Source of the DNA: Mytilus galloprovincialis
Taxonomy: Eukaryota > Mollusca > Bivalvia > Mytilida > Mytilidae
Assembly: GCF_965363235.1 (NCBI RefSeq)
Contig: NC_134847.1
Coordinates: 51,770,805 to 51,834,804 of the forward strand
Direction of reading: 5' to 3'
DNA length: 64,000 nt
Below the pieces are notes generated by a model. It was given only the letters and a program-made list of their open reading frames with translations. It did not search any database and was not told the DNA's origin. Shown in pieces: positions 33,300 to 42,800 of the stretch. The translations under genes were made by a program, and so were the position numbers. Positions within the stretch are counted from its first letter, which is position 1. The number at the start of each line of letters is the position of its first letter.

Positions 33300-33728
33300 T
33301 TCCGTGGACAAATTGCCTAATCATTTCAGGTTATCGACGGATGTAGTGAGTTAAGAATTTTGTGGAATTTTTCTAAGTCGTCTGTGGTTTTATTCCATGA
33401 TATTAAACAATCGTCTAGAAATCTTTTCCACTGTTCATAAACATACGTTTTGAATTCCGCTGTCCAAATATTTAGCACTTTTTTCGTATAATATTTTTCT
33501 TAGAAAGCGATAGCTATAAAAATTGGAATAGGTAGGCGCAATTTTTGTTCCCATTGCAGTTCCTGTAATTTGTTTGTTGTATTCAGCATCGAAATAAAAA
33601 ATATTTCCCTCAAGCTTATGAACAGTTAAATGACAACGAGTATAACACCTAGCTTCGTAAAAACAATCAGAAAAAACAATTAGAAAAAATAAAAGATTGG
33701 TAGAAGAAAACATGAAAAGCACTACCAT
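33300..33728 (-). pseudogene. Penelope-like reverse transcriptase fragment, second clade
   Basis: Minus strand. One frame from 33,728 holds ITGTAMGTKIAPTYSN (about 33,540), and a second frame lower down holds QWKRFLDDCLI (about 33,400) with the catalytic FLDD, followed by a LHPSI segment and a stop near 33,320. Motifs A-to-C spacing fits Penelope-like RT, but GTAMGTKIAPTY and FLDD differ from the IGIPMGTNCAPL and IDDV of the 21 kb copy, so this is a different clade. At least one frameshift and no nuclease: a dead fragment. Confidence 0.8.
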
Positions 33729-33939
33729 TTAATCAGCTGTAAATATCAAAATAGTAAATACATCGAATCTCTAAACCCCAATGATTTTAAACTGAGACAC
33801 TGAATCAACAACTCAAAGAATGAATCATTTCTAGATTTATTATTATACCTTACATATATTTCAAACAATTTTATTGGGTGAAACCTTATCACGTGACATG
33901 GAATAATTCAGTTAATTTTCATTCAATTGCAAGGAAGGA

Positions 33940-34013
33940 CGAATAACCCTAAAAATTTACACCAGCGGTGAATAACCCTATTATTCACCGGTGAATAACC
34001 TTTTGAGTTTGTT
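33940..34013. repeat. GGTGAATAA / TTATTCACC hairpin repeat
   Basis: GAATAACCCTA occurs at about 33,940 and 33,969, then TTATTCACCGGTGAATAACC at 33,981-34,000, giving nested inverted pairs. Confidence 0.55.
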
Positions 34014-34063
34014 GATTTGTACTTGAGTTACATGAAAATGACGTCACAGACGTGAATAAATAA

Positions 34064-34165
34064 AATGGCAGCGTTCACGATACACCTGTGGAAGCCCATC
34101 GAAAGACGAGGAAATAAGGCATTGGACATGAAAAGAGATGAGAGTGCCAGCAGCCGATAATATCT
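34064..34165 (+). CDS. Short open frame after a TGACGTCA site
   Basis: A 33-codon frame starting MAAFTIHLWKPIERRG with a good start context (AAATAAAATGG), 25 bp downstream of TGACGTCA at about 34,039. No domain and no clear donor. Could be a first exon or a chance frame in a repeat; I do not recognise it. Confidence 0.15.
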
Positions 34166-34340
34166 CTTATAAACGGTCCTTTTCAGGGCCATCGACATTT
34201 TACAAAAAGATTCTACTTTTGTTGTTAATTCGAGAAATTCGAACACAAATGTATTTTCAAACGTCAGTCTGTGTGTTATGTTAAAAATATGGACACTATA
34301 GTAAGTGTTCGAAATGCCCTCCCTTCTACTGTTAGTTCGG

Positions 34341-34497
34341 TATAATAAAACAATTGTGGCCCCTTAAAATCGATGAATATCGAAAATTGTCAACCCTTAA
34401 AAGTTATTTCACTTCGGGCTGCGCCCTCAGTGAAATAACCTTCTCGTGTTGACAATTTTGGATATTCACCTTTTCAACGGGCCATAATTGTATAATA
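34341..34497. mobile_element. Fold-back MITE, about 157 bp
   Basis: Almost the whole segment is self-complementary. TATAATAAAACAATTGTGGCC at the left pairs with GGGCCATAATTGTATAATA at the right. The inner arms are GAATATCGAAAATTGTCAAC / GTTGACAATTTTGGATATTC and TTATTTCACT / AGTGAAATAA, around GGGCTGCGCCC. Confidence 0.8.
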
Positions 34498-34585
34498 TTA
34501 AATATATATATATAATTCGGCAAAATATCAGTTCAACAATTTTATTTCTGTAAATTTGCGGAAGCAAATTTTTTGTTGTTTTTCC

Positions 34586-34677
34586 CTGGCCGGGATTCGA
34601 ACTCATGCTACTGAGATATCGTGGCACCAAATCGCCTTTCCCTATGCTAGACGTGTTAGACCATTCGACAACCCAGA
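34586..34677 (-). repeat. tRNA-Leu-like SINE head
   Basis: On the minus strand, GGTTGTCGAATGGTCTAAC resembles box A of Leu/Ser tRNAs and AGTTCGAATCCC is a good box B. A related copy lies at 38,776-38,872 on the same strand. Stem pairing is imperfect and both copies lie in longer repeats, so this is a tRNA-derived repeat rather than a working tRNA. Confidence 0.65.
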
Positions 34678-34847
34678 CTACAAAACTAAAGCTTTCGATG
34701 GTCGAGTGTTACCTTTCCTCGTCAGTTTTTATCTAGCGTCGTAACACGGTACATGATTTAAGAGGCATGAAGATGACATTTTTACAGATCAGCTGCATTA
34801 TCTATCGTAGAGGATTTTACAAATTAAACTTGGTTGACTTACTTGAC

Positions 34848-36835
34848 TTAATCCATTTCGTCCCAAGAGGGACATAGGGCGACTACAGTTTCTCTCCATT
34901 TCTTCCTGTCCATGGCTGTTAGTTTTGTTTCTTTCCAATGTCCTTGGGGGTTCCATTCTAGGGCTTGTTTGGTAATGTGTGTGTCTTTTTTTCTGAGAGT
35001 ATGCCCGATCCACTTCCACTTTCTTGCTCTTAGTGTCTGGGTTGTTGGCTGTTGTTTGGTTCTTCTCCATAACTCATTGTTGGATATTTTGTTTGGCCAT
35101 CTGATGTTGAGGATGTTTCTCAAACATTTATCGACAAAAGTCTGGATAGATTTGATGGATGCAGCTGTTTCTGTCCAGGTTTCTGATCCGTATAAGAGTA
35201 CAAATTTGACATTGGTGATAAATATCTTTAACTTTGTGCTAGTTCTCAAGGCATTACTCCTCCAAACAGGTTTAATCATGGAAAATACCTGTTGTGCTTT
35301 CTTTTTTCTTGCCGATACGTCTTCGTCTGTGCCTCCTGATGTACTGACAATACTTCCATGTAGGTGAATTGTTGTACATCTTCAACAGTAGAGTCGTCGA
35401 TCTTAAGACAATCTTGCTGGTTTGTATTTAGCCTCATTGATTTAGTTTTCTGTGCGTTGATGTATAGGCCTGTTTGTTTTGCTACTGTTTCAAGACTTTT
35501 GGTCTGAGGTTGTGCATCTTGAAAGCGATGGGATAGCGCACAAATGTCATCAGCAAATTCAAGATCTTCGAGACGTGTTGTGAGGGTCCATCCAATGCCT
35601 TTTGGATCTTTGTAGGCTGATTTACCAACCCATTTAACTACTATATGGAAAATGAGAGGAGAGAGAATACAACCTTGACGTACCCCAGTTGTAACAGGGA
35701 ATGATTCGGTCATAGTTCCACCATGTATAAATTGACAGGAAAATTGGTCGTATAGCAGTTTATCATTTTGATGATCTTATGTGGAATTCCATAGTGTGCC
35801 AGAATGTCACAGAGGACCTGATGGTCAATGCTATCAAAAGCTCTCTGGAAATCAACAAAATTTAGGTATAGTGTTGTCTGCCATTCTATTGTCTGTTCGA
35901 TGATAATTCTCAATGTGGCTATTTGGTCTACACATGATCTTTCTTGTCTAAAGCCAGCTTGTTCATCTCTAAGTATCTTGTCAACTTCATTTTTTATTCT
36001 GCTAAGGATGGTGCTACAGAGCAGTTTACTAGGTATGGACAATACAATGATACCTCTCCAGTTTTTGCAAAGCGACTTGTTACCTTTCTTGGGGATATTT
36101 TACTAAAAGTTCTTTACTCCAATCATCTGGTATTTCTTCTTCTTCCCAGATCTTATTTAGAAGTTGTAACAGGCTAAGGAAAGATGTATCATCCAAGACT
36201 TTTATAGCTTCTGGTGGTATGTTATCAATGCCGCCTGCTTTTCCATTTTTTCGACTTTTGATATAGCTTTGTTAACTTCAGGTTTTGTTATTTTGCTGGT
36301 TTTGCTGTTTGATATTGGACCATTTTGTAATTCAGGGTTATCTGTAGGTGGGGGCCGGTTAAGAACCTGCTCGAAATGTTCTTTCCACCTTTCAAGTTGA
36401 TCTTCCAGTTTAGTGAGGGTATTTTATCTTTGATTGGTGTATTTGAAGTTGGTGGTTTACCGCTTAATTGCTTTGTAATGTTATATAGGGTTTTGGTGTC
36501 TCCCTTGCTACAGGCGACTTCGGCTTCTTTTGCTAGTTGTTCTACAAGTTCCTTTTATCTTGTTTGCAGCTTTTCTTCACCTCTTTATCTTTATTGCTAT
36601 ACTGTTCTTGTGTCTGTTTTTCTGCTGTCTAGTTATAGCAGTTATAACTTTTTCTTTCACTTGTCTTCTTTCGTTGACAATTTTCCAGGTATTTTCTGAC
36701 ATCCATTGCTTGCAGTTTTGTTGGAGATAGCCGACAGTTTCTTCACATGCTTGAGCAATAGAATCTCTGGTCATTTTCCATGCTGTGTTGATGCTAGTTT
36801 CGTCATCATGTAGATTTTCAAGTACACTAAATCCT
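34848..36835 (-). pseudogene. LINE reverse transcriptase half (broken)
   Basis: Minus strand. It begins in the linker just after the endonuclease with FSVLENLHDDETSINTAW (36,835-36,785), runs through a coiled Lys/Gln-rich stretch (36,770-36,540), then the RT: ILRDEQAGFRQERSC (about 35,960), VDFQRAFDSIDHQVL (about 35,850), GVRQGCILSPLIF (about 35,680) and EFADDIC (35,540-35,557), and finally the C-terminal WIGHTLRKKDTHITKQALEW (about 34,950) and a stop at 34,848. Several frameshifts break it. APE-type LINE; relatives are often annotated as craniofacial development protein 2-like. Clade not assigned. Confidence 0.88.
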
Positions 36836-37712
36836 CTACACCATCAAGACTCTTGCAATGCTTCCTCGCAGCAATACACGGATACTGGGGTCTAGTATCT
36901 CAGGTTCATTTGCAAGGGATCTCAGAGCAGCAAGGGCCTTAGTGATGCAGAGTGCAGGCCCACCGGCGAGTGGACACGCCCTGGCTCTCATCAATCTAAT
37001 TAAAAACCGATCTCTCATCGCTCCTGTTTCTGATATGTCGCGTGGGAGATCTAACGAAACCCGCTTTGAGGTCACATGTGAGTGACCTCGTAGGTGTGTC
37101 TTTTTCGACCAATGAAATTGAGTCTTCCACGATCTTGGAAGTTTAACGTAAGGCAAAGGGATGTAACTCATTTTATTTACGACGAAATCGTCAGTCAAAA
37201 TAATTCATAAACTTTTTTGATTGGCTTATTAATAGGTCGTCAAGTCATTTGCATATCTTTATATGTGACCTCAAAGCCGGTTTCGTTAGATCTCTCACGC
37301 GACATATCAGAAACAGGAGCGATGAGAGATCGGTTTTTAATTAGATTGGGCTCTCATCAACCTTGCCCCAGCTATGGGTTAAATGCCCCACTGCCTTGTG
37401 GGTGACTTGAGAATAGTCAAAGGCTATGGAAGTTAATCCAAACAGAAAATCCGGGTAAATGGAACTCGTTAGCCACATCAATCGTCTAAGGGATGGACAT
37501 CCCCTACAGAACAAACCGACCCTTCACGTAGAAGGTTTAGCTTAGGGCCAACACCCCTAACTTGTAAAAAATATTACGTTACAGAAACGACTACTGAAGA
37601 AAACCCTCTTACTCGTCAACGGCTTGAGATAGAGGTAAACACAAAATGAAAACCACGACGACATATGACGCTAAGGCCGATGAAGTTGTTCTCACCTAAA
37701 TCACCTGTATTC
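36836..37712 (+). other. LINE leader (5' UTR) region, interrupted by a MITE
   Basis: Upstream of the endonuclease frame on the plus strand. GC content is higher than the surroundings. Outside the MITE at 36,992-37,348 no domain is seen; the sequence across the MITE joins smoothly when one 9 bp target copy is removed. Confidence 0.6.
36992..37348. mobile_element. Mutator-like MITE, 357 bp, 9 bp target duplication
   Basis: Left end CAATCTAATTAAAAACCGAT and right end ATCGGTTTTTAATTAGATTG are perfectly inverted. Arms extend about 90 bp with few mismatches, ending near the GAGGTCACAT / ATGTGACCTC pair. GGCTCTCAT flanks both sides (36,983-36,991 and 37,349-37,357). Long inverted ends and a 9 bp duplication point to the Mutator superfamily. 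Confidence 0.88.
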
Positions 37713-38582
37713 AACTAAAATTGGGACTTGGAGTGTACGAACACTGTATCAAAGTGGAAAGAGCTTGCAGACAGCCAAAGAAATGGACAGATAAGGTATT
37801 GAAATGTTAGGACTCAGTGAAGTAAGATGGAATACATCTGGCATGACAACGTTAAACACTGGTCATACCATCATCTACTCTGGTAACAAAAACGCCACTG
37901 ACACTCATGATAAAGGTGTTGGATTCATGCTTACCAAAAAGGCAAAGCAGTTTCTCTTAGAATGGAATCCTGTGTCATCTAGAATAATCACTGCCAGGTT
38001 TGACACAAAATTTAAAAAAAAAACCAACCATAATCCAGGTTTACTCACCAACAAATAATGCAAATGAAGAAGAGAAAGATGACTTTTACAACTCTCTGCA
38101 AACCACTGTAAATTCTGTGCCAAAACGAGACATCCTCATTATAATAGGAGACCTCAATGAAAAAGTGGGTAAGGACAGGACAGAGAGAAAAGAGAAATGG
38201 TACCAAATGGAATCGGTGAAATAAACGAGAACGGTGAAATCTTTGCTGATTTCTGTGCTGTAAACAGTCTAGTAATAGGTGGAACACTCTTCCCCCATAA
38301 AAACTGCCACAAAGTTACTTGGGTTTCGCCAAATGGAGTGGCAGAAAATCAGATAGACCATATTGATATATCCCAAAGATGGAGGTCATCTCTGCAAGAT
38401 GTGCGAAACAAGAGAGGAGCAGATATAGCATCAGATCACCACCTAATCATTGCAAAGATACAACTAAAACTACTTTCAACAAAAAAAGCAAAATCTAGAA
38501 GAAAGAAATTTAATGTTGATCTATTCAAAGACCCTAAAGTTGTTCAAGACTACCACATTCTGCTACAAAACAAATATAGTGT
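37713..38582 (+). pseudogene. LINE APE-type endonuclease half (broken)
   Basis: Plus strand. TWSVRTLYQSGK begins near 37,722, then an in-frame stop (37,792-37,794), LGLSEVRWNTSG (37,808), a frameshift near 38,010, IGDLNEKVG (about 38,145), another frameshift near 38,195, IDHIDISQRWRSS (38,357) and DIASDHHLI (38,425), the catalytic Asp-His pair. Order and motifs are those of LINE endonucleases. Ends at the codons shared with the RT half. Confidence 0.85.
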
Positions 38583-38699
38583 AATGTTGGTTGCAGTCAC
38601 AGAAATAATTATATTTTAAGTAAGTCTGAACCAGTGACACCTCCGCAGTAATGGTAATACCAGCTGAGGCAAAAAAAAAACCCAAGACATTCTGTATAT

Positions 38700-38960
38700 A
38701 TAATTCGTCTAAATAACAGCCCAACAATGTAAGATCTGTTAATTTTTAGGGGAATATTGTGGTTTTACCCTCATCTATGCAGGGATTCGAACTCATGTTA
38801 CTGAGGTAGCGTAACACCAAACCGCCTTGCACCATGCCCGGGGCGTTAGACCACTCGACCACCTAGGCTCGACAAAAATCAAGCTTTTATTGGCCGAGTG
38901 TTACCTTTTCCCGTCATTTTTTGGCGGAAGCAAATTTTTTGTTCTTCCCTAGCCGGTATT
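38700..38960 (-). repeat. tRNA-Leu-like SINE copy
   Basis: Minus-strand box A GGTGGTCGAGTGGTCTAACG (38,843-38,862) and box B AGTTCGAATCCC (about 38,781-38,792). Both flanks (TATATATAATTCG, GCGGAAGCAAATTTTTTGTT) also occur around the copy at 34,500-34,745, so the repeat unit is longer than the tRNA-like part. Confidence 0.65.
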
Positions 38961-39616
38961 TGATGTGTATATATATAATATATACGAGTCTAAATTGAAA
39001 ACTACGTTCGAACCTATGATTGCGTTGGATAAAAACCGCTATTTTTATACGTGTGCATGTAAAACAAATTTCGTTGTAAAAGGGTCTAAATACAGCACAA
39101 ATAACATTTTCCAAAAGACCAAAAAAGTGAAAAAGTATATTCAAACAACGCGCATTTGACTATATATCAAGATCCAAGAAAGGGCAGTGTTCATTGCTGG
39201 TTCTAGCTTTATTTAAACTCAGTTCAGCAGGATACGACCCTTAAGTGTACACATTGACGTCGTCCTTATTGAGAGCCAAAATATCAAAATATTTAAAATA
39301 CTAGTGTTATTAAATGTTTGTATCAGATGTTGTTTCGTTTTGTCTTTTCTGATTTTTGTCATAAATTGTAACTCGTAACAAAACAGAAAAAGGTCCGCAA
39401 AAAGTGTTACACATTAGTTTCCGTTTGACATTTCGATAAATTGACGATATACGAAGTCTACAAAGCGAACAAAACTTAAAGTTATACAGTCAATAAGTAT
39501 AAGCCTATATTCATGCCCATATATTGATATAATATAATAATATCAATTTCAGAAGAAGAAAAAAACATAACAACTTGTTTCACATAGAACGTTGTATTTC
39601 ATTTGATAAGTATATT
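38961..39616. other. Downstream flank of the lectin gene
   Basis: No gene seen. Part may be the 3' UTR of the lectin gene, which stops at 39,617. Small open frames on both strands at 38,914-39,159 overlap and show no domain. Confidence 0.35.
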
Positions 39617-39852
39617 CTATTCAGGATTTATTTTCACTTCACACAAAGGATTATTTGTGTCTTTACAATATGTTTCTCTGGTATGAAATGGCCCAACATG
39701 TTTATATATCCACAAACAAGAGTTTGGATCCAAAAACGTGTCCTGAGGCATGAATTGATGGGTCAGATCTGCATTTATAGGGGATCCAGTTGACGACCAT
39801 GTCCAGTTTGTACTATGACCCTCAGCCCATCCATCGGTCCACAACATATATA
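39617..39852 (-). CDS. Exon for end of C-type lectin domain, stop codon
   Basis: Encodes YMLWTDGWAEGH, WTWSSTGSP, NSCLWIY and ETYCKDTNNPLCEVKI, the last two disulfide partners of the lectin fold, then a stop at 39,617-39,619. The region aligned to EPN/QPD reads MPQD and the WND position reads TRET. Confidence 0.82.
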
Positions 39853-42800
39853 CTATAATAAAACCGAATTAATTAGTGAGAGTATAATTTAAAACACAAA
39901 TATAGATTTCTTTAGACTCATGCATTGTGTGACAAGATGAATTAAACATTGGTTCATCCCTTTCTAAATAATAATAAATATAGTATATACTGTTACTGGT
40001 TCTGTCATACTTGTATATTGCGGTGTATATGAATAAAAACACTGTAAAATGACAAAAATACCGATCTCCGAGAAATATTTAAAACAGAAAGTCCGTAGTC
40101 AAATGGCAAAATCTAAAGCCCAAACACATCACACGAATGGATAACAACATCATATTAGCCATTTCTATGTAGAAAATTGTGGATATAACCTGGTTTTATA
40201 GCTATTTTGTTGGATGTTTTTTTTCACGAAGCCTTTTGCCCAAATCTTTAGTATTAGTTTTGTGACGACACATGCTAACCAACTGTATTTAATACAAGGC
40301 GTTTATAGATGTTGGTTCTTGGCATCGCTCAATATAAGACAACATCCGTGAAATGTCCAATGTTTGCAAATATCACATAGTCGGTAGGATTTGATATAGG
40401 AATAGTAAGATATTATATGATTGCAAATGAGGCAATTATCCACAAAAGATCATATCACGTAGAAGTAATTAGTTTGCAACTATAGGTCATCGGACGGCCT
40501 TCAACAATGAGTTACACTCATAACGCATACACAATATATGATAAGCTTGGCGGTCAGTGAACTATAATTACATAATAGTTATTGAAAACTGGTCATCATC
40601 GTGATATAAGGACTGCCCACAGGACAGTGGCATTGACTAAGACAGTGATAATGACTGAGCCGTAGGCGAGGTCATTATTGCTGTCGCAGTCAATACCACT
40701 GTCCTACGGGCAGTCCATGTATCACGATAATGACCAGTTCTTCAATAACTATTATGTTTATTTCATTGAGGAAGAATGTTTTTACAAATTCTCATAAATT
40801 CAAAATGTTGAAAGCAAACTCGAGTTATTGTACGATATATATAGCAAAGAGTGAAGACTAGTCGTAGTTATACATGTAACTATAAGTCACTGCCATTCAT
40901 TTAAGTGCAATTTTTCAGTATATGAATACTAAATAAAGTTTTCTATAATTTTATAAATTACGAAATCATATGGTACACAATTCAAGAACTTAAATATGAA
41001 ATTGAAAACAGGAAAATGTTTTATCAAAGGGACATCTCTCTAAACATAGAAACCACGCCCCATCGGTCACGAACAAAGAAACAACGCCCCACCGGTCATT
41101 AACATGTAAAAGTCCGTTAACGACCGGTTTTCTAGTCCGTTTTGTTCTGTTAAAGACCGATTGAATTTATAACTGAAGAATAAAAAATGTCATGTGGTCC
41201 CTTTTTATCCAACAAGAGAAGCTAATTCTTAACCGATATGAAATAATAAGGTATACATACGATCAGCAACTTTTTTTTTATAGGTAACTAACCATGTATG
41301 GTAACTAACCCTATATGTTTTAGGACACCCTATATCAAATATACATAGTAACCACGTGAAGTCATTTAACCAATCATATCTCTATAAATCTATAGTAGGT
41401 AAAATAATATATAATATACTCCTTTAATCTGTACTTACTAGGAATTCCGTGATGAATACCAGTCGTTTGAAGAGGTATATTGGAAACATGTATTAACTCG
41501 TTTACGGATTCAAAATCTGCTAGTTTTGCACATTTATTTATGCAGAATGTCTACAAGTCAAATATGTATTTGCTTTAATATGTTTCAAAGGTTGCAATCG
41601 TATTAATTGGAGAATGCAAACCGCTGTCTTCTATAATCAAGAATTCAGTTTTTTGTAAAATGTTCATTTTTAATCTTTATCTTGTGTTAAGTTTTCATAG
41701 ACATTAAAAGTTTGAAGCTGTTGCACATTGAACACATCACCCGACGGAAATTATGTCAATCTTGTCTCGATAACCTGTTGATTTGAAAGATACGCGAAAC
41801 GCATACAAGAAAAGGCAGAACTTGTTGTTGCAACTAATATACATCAATTTAAAGTACCCCAATTTCAATAATTTTTATATTTATGAATTGGATATTACAG
41901 CAGAATTGGTATACATACGATTTTCACATTTTTGCAGCGGATGACCGTGTGGGCACTCAGGTGTGTTGCTATACCCTAGATTTCCATTACGTAACTTTCG
42001 TTATGGGTTTTTAACCTATCTATAAACATGATGAATATGTAGACATCATCAAATGCAAAGTAACATTCCTTATCGCTTGTTATAAATTCATTTCTTCAAG
42101 GAATACTCATCAAATACGTATTTAGAAGATACATTAATAAATAAATATTAAAATGTTTTGTTGTATGTATATACAGTACATATAAGTAAAAAAAAACACA
42201 AATATCATGCACACGCTTACGGAAGAATATCTTAAGAACGTTTGCAATCTCACAGAACGATAACTCTGCATGGATGATTTAACATTTATGCTCGAAAATA
42301 CGAATGCCTACTCAAATCCATTCTGTTAAAAACATCGACTTATTACAAAGGAGTGTCCACTATGCACTTACACTGCACTATTATTAATATAGTAGAATAG
42401 AATGATATACAAATGCATGAACATTATATATACATGTAACTGTAATATACAAGTATTAATATAATATGTAACAATAAACCAGCGCATACTGATTTGTATC
42501 ACTACAATATACTCGTCATTACGATGTGGTTGAATTCCCTGTCATTTAATTTTCATCCGAGCACGAACTTATCCCAGAAAAAAATAATATCTGTACATTA
42601 AGCTCACTTTGCGGTATGTAAATGTGATTTGTTTTCTGAAACAAGTGCTTGTCGGACCGTCCACCATAACTTGCAGTCATCCGATGTTCAGTACTTCAGT
42701 ACTTTGATTACATTTTATCATGGTATTGCTCGAAAATACACATATAAACGTTTTTACATACTGCTATTTGAAATTGATAAGAAATATATTTTTCAACCAA

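Larger units (their letters stand above)
34848..38582. mobile_element. LINE insertion with inverted 5' half
   Basis: The 3' half (RT, minus strand) and the 5' half (leader plus endonuclease, plus strand) meet head to head near 36,836. The endonuclease half ends at codons for KYSV (38,571-38,582), and the RT half starts at codons for FSV: the break falls at the same place in the protein. This is the layout left by twin priming. TTGGTTG is present just outside both ends (34,830 and 38,587) and may be the target duplication. Confidence 0.75.

Noticed and set aside
34586..34677. Functional tRNA-Leu gene
   Set aside because: Boxes A and B are present but stem pairing is poor and a diverged copy with the same flanks exists, so a tRNA-derived repeat is more likely.
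36836..37198. 120-residue minus-strand frame
   Set aside because: Crosses the Mutator-like MITE and the LINE leader in antisense; no domain.
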